NCBI GenBank assembly: GCA_025201705.1
Contig: MU616601.1
Location: forward strand, 1-64,000
Reading direction: 5' to 3'
Origin: Dissophora ornata
Lineage: Eukaryota; Mortierellomycota; Mortierellomycetes; Mortierellales; Mortierellaceae
DNA: 64,000 nt
A program made the translations under genes and the position numbers. The notes below the pieces were generated by a model that ran no database searches, was not told where the DNA came from, and worked only from the letters and a program-made list of their open reading frames with translations. Of the stretch, positions 34,587 to 44,666 are shown in pieces (the stretch's first letter is position 1; the number at the start of each line of letters is the position of its first letter).

Positions 34587-35481
34587 TTAGAAGGCCGCAG
34601 CGATACCCATGGCCGCAGCGGCGACAAGTCCAGCGAACTCCAACGACATCGAGATGCGGGCACCGGCACTCTTACTTGACGACGTAGAGCTACCAGCGGT
34701 GGTTGTAGCAGCGCTGCTACCAGAGGCTGTGCTGGTAGCACCAGTGCCAGTAGCGGCGGCAGTCGAGGAGACAACGGTGGTGGTAGTTGTCGAATTAGCA
34801 GGGAGTGGGCAGGAAGTCGAGTTGTCTGACAAGGTGTACAGACCAGGGATGAGGTTCCAGCAGCCCGAGGTTGAGTGGCCTAAAAAAAGTCGAGTGGATG
34901 AGGTTTTAGTGTGCGTTCTTTCATTCTCTTATTCTTTTACCAACCGCTAGATATGCAATGGCGGGAAGAAACTTACTGGTATCGCAGTCAACATCGACGT
35001 CGGTACCGTTGCAGCAGCGGATGCAGTAGGTGTTTGTTGCTGGCTCGACCAAAGAGAGGAACTTCTTGTAGCCATGGCACTTATATTGCCATCCATGTGA
35101 GTCCATCTGACCACCCTCGTCCGATGCGTTCAATTTCAGTACAGAGGAATCCATGCATCCTGTGATCTGGACGAAGTTGTTGGTGTCGTTCTGGACGAAG
35201 TGAGCTGATTTGATGAACCCAGTGGGCATTGGCAGGGTACCGATGGGGAAATCCGCTGTGCCCTTCAAAGCGTCGAAGTCGCTGCCCATACAGTAGGACA
35301 ACGCGCATGCCTCATAAGTGGCCACATCCTGAACACCGCTCGCGGGAAGCATGGTGCAGAAATTGCTCGCATCAACAATGGCAGTAGTGTTGTAACGCAC
35401 GGCGGGGACCGGGCAAGTGGCAGGCTCCTCGGCATTTACCAAAGCGATGGCCGCGATAAGGAGAATGGATTTAAAGATCAT
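34587..35481 (-). CDS. Small secreted Cys-rich protein with Ser/Thr-rich tail and GPI-like C-terminus
   Basis: Two exons, 35481-34977 and 34879-34587, 265 residues. The N-terminus MIFKSILLIAAIALVNA is a clear signal peptide with cleavage before EEPATC. The mature part has about 13 Cys and several N-x-S/T sequons (NTTAI, NDTNN, NASDE, NGTDV), followed by a Thr/Ser/Ala-rich linker and a terminal hydrophobic stretch (FAGLVAAAAMGIAAAF) after Ser/Gly residues, as in GPI-anchored proteins. Probable destination is cell wall or plasma membrane. No family was recognised. A TATA-like sequence lies 128 bp upstream of the start. The intron has a canonical GTAAGT donor, and its removal keeps SHSTSGCWNLIPGLYTL in frame. 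Confidence 0.82.
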
Positions 35482-35608
35482 TGTGATATATGCTGGGAAT
35501 GTCGGTAGGGTATGAGAGTGTGCTAGAGAGAATATGCGATGGAGAGTGTGATGAGAGAGGAAGGAGACAGATGAAGTTGGAGACCGAGAAAGAGGACTAT
35601 CTTCTCTG

Positions 35609-35616
35609 TATTTATA
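35609..35616 (-). promoter_or_regulatory. TATA-like element of the secreted-protein gene
   Basis: TATAAATA on the minus strand, 128 bp upstream of the start codon at 35481. Position and sequence fit a fungal TATA box. Confidence 0.45.
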
Positions 35617-36238
35617 CAAAAGGCACGAAGGTGCCCGTTATTCAAGCAAAAGGCGGCAGAATTGTTGACTACAGTAACCATTCCCTATTTGTTGTATGTA
35701 CAAAGTACGAAAATTAAATTTAGAAATTACATATCCAGTGGGTACTTTTGTTGTTTGTTTGTTTGTTTGTTTACATTGGGTACGTTTGGCCTTCACGGCT
35801 GTGATGGTATGATATGACATGATAGCTTTGAACCAACTGAAGGCGTCGCTTGTGCTTACCCATTTCAATAATGTGAGTTAATCAAGGGCTGTATTGTAAT
35901 ATCCCAGACGGAACAACTTAGAGTTGCTGTTTTGGACCAAATGACAAGCGGAGGCGAAGAACGGGGTCTTCATGCCGCTGAAACGGCACAGGAACGAACA
36001 CCGACTGAATGATTTGCCGCTGATACATTTATTCAGTCTCACTCTCGATCAATTTTAGCCTCCCCCTCCCTCGACACTCGCGCACAAAATACACAAACAC
36101 AGGGCAATGAGTGTCCTGGGCCACTTCACAGCTGTAACTTCTTTGAGACTCTCCTCCCCTCGTTTCGACAACTATCCGACAAAAATACACGAGAAAGGAT
36201 ACGGCCGAGGCGTGGCAGGGCGGTGTTTACTGCATCTC

Positions 36239-36271
<33 letters not shown>

Positions 36272-38296
36272 AGAAAGCGATTTATTTGGACACCAATGGT
36301 TTTCTCTACCGCGGAAATAGGGATACAGCCGCAAAACCTCGCTTTTCTCCCCCCGGTTCTCTTTCACTGTCCGTGAACATTTTCAACGATGAGTACAGCG
36401 CAAAGAAGTGGAAACTATGTTCTACCCCGGTTTCTTTTCAAGTAGAGTCGTTGTGTTTAGCCAAACAGCATCCTTGAGAATTTTCCCATCGGCTTCGAAA
36501 CTTTGATTTTGTATCAGCAACGCCAGGAGCAAGCGAAGATTGGTACACAAAGGGAGCACAATTCTGGATTGCTCTCTCGCTCGCTGGTCTTCTCGTCCCA
36601 ATCTCTTTGACAGCATCTCTCGCGTTTATTTTTCTCCGTTCTACAGTGTAATGACTTGTATAGTGGTGCTCATGAGGGCTTTCTCTCGAGGTCAAAATGA
36701 GAAATAGTATGGCATGTGCTCCTCGAAAATAGCACCTGTGATGTTTTGAAGTACAGTATAACCTGAATTGGTGAGATCAACATAAAGACATAAGACACAT
36801 AGGAAGATATACCGCATGATGGAGATATGCATGCGTACCATCCACATCGGTATGGCCGCATAGCGGCGCAAGACGTAGAACCAAGTAGCCCCAAGGTGAT
36901 AATATACTCAAAGAAACATGGCAATGACCCGGTAGGGAGGGGGAAAAGGAGGCGGGATGGAAAAACAAGGAGCGCATCACAGTTGGGTCGGCGTTGAATA
37001 CTCACGAAAACTAAAAATATATTCTTGATTTGCACAGTAATCCTGCAAAGAGTGCACGCTATGTATAGTGTGCCGTCATATGGTCAACGAGGCGCAAGGC
37101 GGACATAACTTTAACCAAACATCTAGAAAAGGTCCAGATGGTCGTCCACTGTGGCGCACAGTACACCAAAATCATACGAATAGCTCCTGAGGCACTGTTT
37201 GTAGATACGGTGTGTGTAGGAGAGCCGGAGCACAGCCTAGAAATGTTGCTCGGATCTAGGCTCTCGTATGTCTAGAATGTGCGAAGAGAGGAGCAATTGA
37301 CCTTGTTCTCGTCCACAGGGAGCCAATATACCACTTTAGGGAAGTCGAGCTCTCATGTCCTGCTCTCTTTCTTTTCTCGATTGATGCATCTCACACATAT
37401 AACTATGGCTTGACTTCCATTCGGATTAAACTTGACATGCAAAAATAAGAATAAAGACCATGGCTTGACGCCGTTGACTGATCACCTTCCAGCGATCGGT
37501 TCACTCAGCAAACAGTGGGGCGAAGACGTACTGTACCTGAAAATTGCCATACTAGGATAAGTGATTTTCTATTACGGCGTTCATGTGTACCTGTACACAT
37601 GTATGCTTAGCATGTAAAAATGCAAAAGACCCTCCAAAACTTTGATCACATCAACAGATACAACAAGACCCTGAAAGCCCTCATCGCCTCAGAATCTACT
37701 TTTGTGCATTCTTGTCCTGCTGACCCAAACGCGGAGCAAGGGGGAAGCTTGGCCCAGAATCGAAACAAACAAACACAGATGTGACATGCAGCTTTGACAA
37801 CGAGGCAGTGCCACCCACACTCTAGTTTTTCCAGGGCAGAGAAGAAAACCAACTCCATCCGAGATCATCCACCCTACATTCTCTTCTCTACGGTTTAGTC
37901 ATATTCGTCATTCGTGCTGAACTTGCCCATAGCAAGAGATCTTTCAGTACGACATTTCATTCCGCTATTGTATATTGCATAAATGTTGTACATTCACCTG
38001 GGCATTTGATTGCCAATACATGTAGAATGTGTGTTGCTGCCGCACTGTTCGCGCACATTGTACAGTTTGACAAAACGGGTGATTTACCTTCGATCAGACG
38101 CAACTTGAGAAATTAATCAACATGAAACGTAATCAAAAAGAGGGAGTTGGCCCATGCTGAGACTATATTTCCATTCCCGAACTCCTTGCTTGAGTTTGAT
38201 GCTACGTATGCCCGGTGCAATATACATTTCAAACTGGGGCACTGAGGTTTAAGTTTATTGCCGTTATAAAATAATACAATAATACACCTGATAGGT
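35617..38296. other. Gene-poor 2.7 kb region
   Basis: Holds a GTTT microsatellite (about 35750-35773), a 30-base T-run (36241-36270) and many short chance open frames. No protein family, tRNA or rRNA was recognised on either strand. Long non-coding transcription or unrecognised small genes cannot be excluded. Confidence 0.45.
36241..36270. repeat. Homopolymer run of 30 T
   Basis: Uninterrupted T-run in the gene-poor region. It could be a polymerase-slippage tract or the tail of a retroposed sequence read on the minus strand; no source sequence was recognised next to it. Confidence 0.9.
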
Positions 38297-40533
38297 CTAC
38301 CATTTGACAGCCAATGGATTTACAAGGTTCTGTTCTACCGCATGGTACCCGGTCCGAAGTTGCTGTCTAGCCTTAGGTGTATCTACGCCCCCAAGCCATT
38401 CCACATACAACTGCTCCAACACCGGGTTTTCTTCAGGTTTTCTTGCGAGAGCGCCATTTCGATACTGCTGATCAACCTGTGCAATCCAATCTTTCAATGG
38501 CACCGTCGCATAGTTATCGCCCACAGGTTTTAACTGTCCACCCCCGTTAATACAACCAGAGGGACACGCCATGACCTCCACGAAGTGATAAGGGGATTTG
38601 CCAGTCTTAACCTTACGAACTAAATTTTGGATGTTCCTGAACCCATAAGCTGCTGCAAACTTGAGCAAGACCTCTCCAGATCCTGGCACCTCCAGAATCA
38701 CTTCTCTGAAATCTGCGTTTCTTACAGTCCTAACTTCGACGCCAACTGCTTTGTCAACATCGATGCCATTCACACCAAATAGCTCCTTGGCGGCGTACTG
38801 CATCACGTACTCCAAGAATCCACCGGAGGCATTCCCACTAGTGCCGAGCAGAGCCTTATCTGCGCCTGTGGTGGGGTCTTTGATTACAGAGTTGTAGCCA
38901 AGATCGAGATTGAGCTCTCCGAACATATTCATGTCGGTCTGTCCTTGCTCCGCAAACATCTTTTCGACTTCAGTGGAGGTGATCACACAGTCAACGTCTC
39001 GCGTCTTGTAGATATCGGAGTAAAAGTCTGAGCGAGAGGCCTCCAGCTTCTTATCATAGCAGGGCATCACACAGACGTGGTATATTTGATCCGGTCTAGT
39101 AAGTGACATGACAAAACAAACAAAGGGTTAGTAACATAGCTACCGAATGGCTACATACTCCATAGCACATTCATGTATTTGCTCATACGTTAGTCCGAGC
39201 TGCGATCCGAAATGGTTCTTCACCATGGAGCCCATGATTTGCTGAGGCGACTTGGTTTCGCTGACGTATGGAAGCATGTATCCGTGTGTCTTCTCCGCGT
39301 AGCAAATCCACCCTATAAAATAGCGGTAACAGCACATGAAAAACGGATGTCAATTCGTTATCTCAAAAAATAACTGCTACATATGTCTGCCAGCGAAAGG
39401 GCGTGTACCTGGACAAGCAGATGCAAGCATGGGCATCGCACTCTCAGTCTCCACAGCCACAGCAGGCTCGTCCTCTGCACCTGCAGCCCCGCGTCGGATT
39501 ATCCTCTTTCTCGGCGCCTTTGTCGTTTGTACATCTACATCCATATCGCCTCCTGTTGATTTTGCCGGTGCAGTTCCGTTCATATCTGGAACTTTGATGA
39601 CGCCCTTCTCAACAGCCTTCTTGTACCTCGCCACAAACTCGCGCCCTGTCTCCAACAGTGACAGATCTCTTGAGAAAGAAGTATCAAATACGTAATGAAC
39701 ACCCAGGTTCTTGAAGAACCAAGTCAGTTTGCGGGCAACCTGCAAAGGGGTTTGGTTATATTTCGCCGCGAATGAGGCGCGCGTCTGGGGCGAGATTGAT
39801 ACAACCACAGTGCGATGTGTGCTTGGGTCATTTGACTAGAGTGGGAAATAAAATACGGTTATTTTTGCGCTGATTGGAGTTGCGTCGCACAAAAGGGCAA
39901 ATGTGACGAATATGATAACGGTGGAACTCGGGGCGTAGTCATTTCTCGATCTGCTCCGGGCAATCTGTACACATGATTTATACCTCGATAGCGATCTGGT
40001 TCTGCTTCAAAATGCTGTACAGCTCTTCCTGGGACTGCAGATTCACCAACACGCTTTCTGCAGAAGTAATGCACCCACTATAAAAATACACAACGCAATT
40101 GATTAGCCCAAAATGATTCCGCATACCAAAATCTTTTTCGCCAGTAACGAGAAGAAACAAAAAAAAAGATGGTATACCTGCAAGCAAGACAGTCGTTCAA
40201 GCTGATCGTCGCCGTTTCTAGCTTCGTCTCTGAGCCGTCTTGTGAGACTTCATAATAAGATCCGCTGTTATCAACCTTGATCGAGCCCTGTGGTGCGATT
40301 TGTGTTGATTAGTCATAACAGGATGGTTTTGGTGGCAAAAAAAAAAAAAAAAAAACTGAGACGGAGACGGAGAGAGAGAAGCTGCGCTGCGCATACTGAG
40401 AGCATAAAAAGAAACATGAGAGACGAACCTGCGTGTCAGACGTCTTTGCGACCTCAACGGGCTTGATGCATGCCTGCGAGGGTGAGATGAAATCGTTGAG
40501 GTCGGACAAAGTCAATGCTCCAGAGAATGCCAT
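38297..40533 (-). CDS. NAR1: Cytosolic Fe-S cluster assembly factor NAR1 (iron-only hydrogenase-like)
   Basis: Six exons: 40533-40429, 40287-40178, 40077-39984, 39835-39409, 39312-39159 and 39095-38297, 562 residues. Nar1 works late in the cytosolic iron-sulfur assembly (CIA) pathway. Seen: the N-terminal [20 protein letters not shown], the first cluster ligands (Cys in QACIKPVE, then CLACSGC spanning the exon 2/3 junction), and H-cluster-type cysteines in CVMPCYDKK and [12 protein letters not shown]. The C-terminus ends NPLAVKW; a terminal aromatic residue is typical for CIA targeting. Between the first and second halves there is an Arg/Lys- and Ala-rich insertion (about residues 195-230). 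The first donor, CAG|GTTCGT, is weaker than the others, so the end of exon 1 is the least certain boundary. Confidence 0.93.
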
Positions 40534-40866
40534 GGCTTTTAATTGCGTTCTCGAAATTCGGATTCAAAGTCGAAGCGTGAGGGAAGAGTAATGGGTGTAG
40601 TGGCCTGGGCTGGCAATGTGAAGAGCGAGGTGTGAGGTACAAACTGTGAGGTGTGAACGTGTGGGGCGTGAAGTGTGAAGCGCAGGGTATGATGCAAGTT
40701 TTGGTTTGCCTGTCCGGTCAAGCATATCAGCATATCTCGGAGAGTGGCTTGTGGGCGGAATGATTTCGGCAAAAAAAAGTGGATAATCGCTCACTCGAGT
40801 CATTGCGAGATTGCGAAAGATCACACGTATCGCGCGGTTGTTCCTAATTGCTATTTTATTGTATTT

Positions 40867-41740
40867 CTATGTTGATGTTGGTGCCGATGATGTTGTTGAT
40901 GATTGCTGTGATACTAACGTTTCTTCCTCAGCTTCTAACCGCCGCAATTCCTGCTCAATACGACCAAGAATATTTCTATCCTCCTCATGATCCAGATCTT
41001 TCTCCTCTAATGCTTTCCCTAGAGCTACTAATGGTTCACTAGATGAGCCCGATACAGAGCCTCCAAAGACTGAGCGATCCGTGCTAACGACTGCATCGAC
41101 AAACTTGGTCTTCTGTTTCGGAAACAACTCTCGCATCTTTGCCGAGAATTCGGGTATCTATAGTTACGCCCATCAGTGACAAAATAAATCAGTTCCTTAT
41201 ATTCCGTATATCATAATCGAATTCCGTCCCCTTTGGAAATGTCACAATTCTAACCGTTTCGACCTCCAACGCCCATCGTGTGCCTCCAACAACCAAGACT
41301 GCACCCGAAAGACACAATGTTGTAGCGACTGCAAAGGCTTTCGCTCCCAGCATCCTGCCTTCTTTCAAGAGAGATTCTGCCTTCTTGAGATCATTGAGGG
41401 ACTGGAGACTAGGACCCACTGATGATCCTGCTACCGCCCGGTCTAATAGTGTTTGACAAAAAATATGAGCTTCCTTACGATTGCTATGTTGTGTTCAATG
41501 CATTTGGACAGAGCATGTGAACATACTGACACCCATGCGCTTCTCCTGGCGACTCTGGTTCCAGAGCGAGCCAAAGATACCAGCTAAAAAGGCGGTTCCT
41601 GAGGCCACAAGGAGACCATTAGTAAATTGGGCGCTAGGTGGATTGGATGCAACTGGCTTTGGTACCCCTGCTCCTGAGGTTGGTGTTACTCCATGTCCTT
41701 GCGCTGATGTGTCTGTACTTGACGATGTAGTCGAAGACAT
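40867..41740 (-). CDS. TMEM242-like mitochondrial inner-membrane protein
   Basis: Three exons: 41740-41527, 41442-41255 and 41157-40867, about 230 residues (225 if the second of two tandem acceptors, at 41427, is used). Two membrane segments: NGLLVASGTAFLAGIFGSLW and FAVATTLCLSGAVLVVGGTRW. The second is followed by ALEVET, then PEFSAKMRELFP across the last intron, which resembles the conserved end of TMEM242 (short spacer, F-x-x-KM-x-x-x-FP). In animals TMEM242 helps assemble the ATP synthase c-ring. The last intron was placed so that these blocks join directly; reading through instead meets a stop. The C-terminal 80 residues are a charged helix plus Ser/Thr tail. The family call is by motif resemblance only. 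Confidence 0.65.
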
Positions 41741-41881
41741 TGCTGGAGTGGTGTAAATCAGATGCACGATTCGATCGGCACTCCCGGCTCAAACTACGGT
41801 AATCAATTTGATCATGTGACTTTGATCTTTTACCCTTTGCCCAGCAAAAGATCTCTTTTTTTTTTATTCGAAGTAGTATGC

Positions 41882-42801
41882 TTAATTACGACGAGCAGCA
41901 GTTGGAGACCAAGCCTGAGGTTGGAAGGAGTCTCCCTGCTGTACTTGTGGTTTAAATCCAGCTAGTAGACGTCAAAAAAAACCATAAAGCATGGTCAATA
42001 AAGCAGCTCTGCGTCAAGATATGTGATTGGCAAGTGTCAGTATCAAAGATCTCCTACCTTTACGCGCCGCCTCTCTTTCCTCGATTTGCTTCCTAGCCGC
42101 ACTCTTTGATTCGCTGTCCTCGGGTATTGATGGTGATGGAGAAGATGATGTTGGTGTTGACTCTGAGGGTGTTGCTGCATTTTTTGAGGCGCTCGCAGAG
42201 GTTGCCAAGGTCAAAATCGTGTGGCGGTCCTGAGCCTGCTCTAGTGCCAACTCTGCTTTCCTGTCCTGCCACGCTTGATCCAGAACTTTTGCGCGTGCAA
42301 CAGTCAACTGCTTCCGGGCTTCGTCTCTTTGAATCTCGGCTTCAGTTGGCGGGTTCTTACGCGTGTTCCTGAGCCACGACTGCCATTGCACTGATTAAAA
42401 ATTAATACAAAAATGAGTGACTAGGAATATACCAGGTAGGATATGCGAGAGGATAAAGAAGTTTCTGAAGTGGAGCTATGTACCTCCAATATTTGCATCA
42501 TCGTAGTTGGCCTCAGATAGCTTTGGGTCGGCAAGCTCAACGGTCCTGCGAGGATATCTGCCGCCTAGAATACCATTGAATCAATTGAAGAAAACTGGTC
42601 AGGACAATTAAATCCTCAAGGAGGCTCGTTGGTAAATAAAGCGGTTGGTGGCGCTAATCTTCAATCCATTTTACCATTAGGATCTGGCTTCTCGAAGTAC
42701 AGATTTCCGCCGAAGTCCTTGCCAGCCAACTGACGGCCTCCCCCTGGAGCCGCTGCCTTGAGGGACAAGGCGAGTCTTCGCATGAATGTGAGGTTGGACA
42801 T
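41882..42801 (-). CDS. NDUFAF2-like (mimitin/B17.2L) complex I assembly factor
   Basis: Four exons: 42801-42675, 42564-42484, 42390-42058 and 41961-41882, 206 residues, all phases consistent. Recognised by KDFGGNLYFEKPDPNGGRYPRR (split by intron 1), then DANIGVQWQSWLRNTRKNPPT, the signature region shared by NDUFAF2 and the NDUFA12 subunit. The positively charged N-terminus (MSNLTFMRRLALSLKAA) fits mitochondrial import. NDUFAF2 escorts late intermediates of NADH dehydrogenase assembly, so the fungus probably keeps respiratory complex I. The C-terminal half is a charged, Ser/Pro-rich extension ending in SPTAARRN. The start is shared with a short divergent promoter facing NTA1. Confidence 0.88.
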
Positions 42802-42910
42802 GTTGCTGTTGTGTGTGAGTGAGAATGTGGGATCTCAGAGTTGCTGTGAAGTGACGGCTGGAACCGGCGGAAGTATCAAAAGCCACTGCACAGGGGAATG
42901 ACCAATGGTT

Positions 42911-42913
<3 letters not shown>

Positions 42914-42968
<55 letters not shown>
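42914..42968. repeat. (CA)27 dinucleotide microsatellite in a bidirectional promoter
   Basis: Fifty-five bases of uninterrupted CA lie between the NDUFAF2-like start (42801, minus) and the NTA1 start (43046, plus), inside a 244-bp intergenic spacer. Confidence 0.98.
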
Positions 42969-42973
<5 letters not shown>

Positions 42974-43045
42974 AGCGCACTGCGACCTTCCTGACTACCA
43001 TCTCATTTTACCATTACCAAACACACAAACACAAGTTAGACCACG

Positions 43046-44666
43046 ATGAAGATTGGTACAGGACTCATTCAGCTATGGTGGACCCCGTTAGCTTTGAGCG
43101 ATAATAGAGCTCTAGTCGCCCGAAACCATACTTATCCGAACGTATTCAATATCCGCGTTCTCCTTTCCATTCAAATTAGTTTGCTTACAGCTTGACCCTA
43201 TCCTTTGCGAGGTCCAGCGGAATATCGACCATGCCACCAAGATGATTGAAGGGTAGAGTATCTGGGGATTTCCTTTTAATAGTATTTTAACAATAGGTCT
43301 ATCCTGACAACCCTCATCTAATACTGCTTAGGTTGAAGCCAGAAGATGTCGACATTTTGGTCCTTCCAGAGATGGCATTCACGGGTAAAGGGAACGTCGC
43401 GGGAATTTCATACGTAAATCTGTGGGAGTGGCCTCATCTACACCTGTCACTAATTGCCGGCACGACTTTTTTTACTGCACGCCAGGCTACGTCTTTAAGG
43501 ACAAGGGTCATATTAGGCCATATCTGGAAGACGCTGAGACTGGACCTAGTGTTCGATGGGCTAAAACTCAAGGTATGTCTAATACCTCATACCATACTTC
43601 AGTGTAATGCGATGGCAGAGCGAATGGGTTGTTTACGCGTGATTGCTTGCTTCTCATCCGTCCTGATAGCGGTTCGCTTGAATGCACGTGTGCAAGTCGG
43701 ATATCCAGAGAGAAGGGTCATCCACAAGGATGGGCAAGTCCATGAGGAGTTTTACAATTCTGTCTGTTTCGTTTCGCCTCAGGGCGATCTTCTCGCAACC
43801 TATGCGAAGCACTTCTTGTATTATACGGACGAAAGCTGGGCCGAGGAGGGACCAGGGTTCCAATCGATTCCAGTTGAAGGACTTGGCCAGGTAGATATCT
43901 ACTTATACATACACCGTTTTTTCGTTCGAGACAAGGAGAGAAGATCTGTTCCGAAGAAAGAGAAAGACCCTTGCGATAGACAGCATGGAAGGATCTTATA
44001 TTCATCATTTGTGTCGTTGTTACTTTGTCCTAGGTTGGATTTGGTATCTGCATGGATGTGAATCCATACCAGTTCAAGACCCCATTCACGGATTTTGAAT
44101 TTGCGAATTTCCATCTCAAGCAGGGATCGAATCTGGTGTTATGTTCCATGGCGTGGAACAAAGGAGAGGAAGAGGAAAAAATTCAGCCAAAGCAAAAGTC
44201 TATAAATCCTTTGTTTGAAAATGAAGATTCTGCAAACAACGGTGGCTATAGTCATGATGACGATGACGAGGACTGGGAGGATGAAGAGGACGAGGAGCAG
44301 TTGGCGTTGGAGCTGCAGCACAAAACAGTCCAGTACTGGGCCTTGAGAATGAGTCCATTTTATGGTAGCCACAAACCTAGTAAGGGTGCTTACATTGTCG
44401 TTGCGAACAGGGTCGGCTTGGAGTCTGGTAAGTTTTCTGGTTCTCGATTAACCCTTCCTGAGACTCACATAAGGAAGACAAGGAAGTAAGCAAACTTATT
44501 CGCTAATCCCCGTTCTCTTCTCATGAATATATAATATGGTTGGGCAATTTGTTTAGGCGCTCTGTTTGTGGGGAGCTCCTGTGTACTCAAATTGTCGGCA
44601 TCTGGGCCCGAACTAGTAGGTGTTCTACCCTCCCATGGAGAGGGCGTCCTTCAAGTAGAGATCTGA
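43046..44666 (+). CDS. NTA1: Protein N-terminal asparagine/glutamine amidohydrolase (nitrilase superfamily)
   Basis: Seven exons: 43046-43055, 43180-43252, 43332-43384, 43486-43572, 43670-43890, 44034-44427 and 44557-44666, 315 residues, phases consistent. The enzyme deamidates N-terminal Asn and Gln, feeding proteins into the Arg/N-degron pathway. Catalytic triad of the superfamily: Glu in LPEMAFTG, Lys in YAKHFLYYTDESW, Cys in GICMD. Family blocks KGHIRPYLEDAETGPSV, YNSVCFVSPQGDLLATY, PYQFKTPFTDFEFA and NLVLCSMAW are present. An acidic Asp/Glu linker follows SMAW. The first coding exon is only ten bases (Met-Lys-Ile plus one base); this was chosen because joining it at 43180 gives MKIVCLQLDP, the expected N-terminal beta strand, whereas reading on gives no such sequence. 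Confidence 0.9.
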
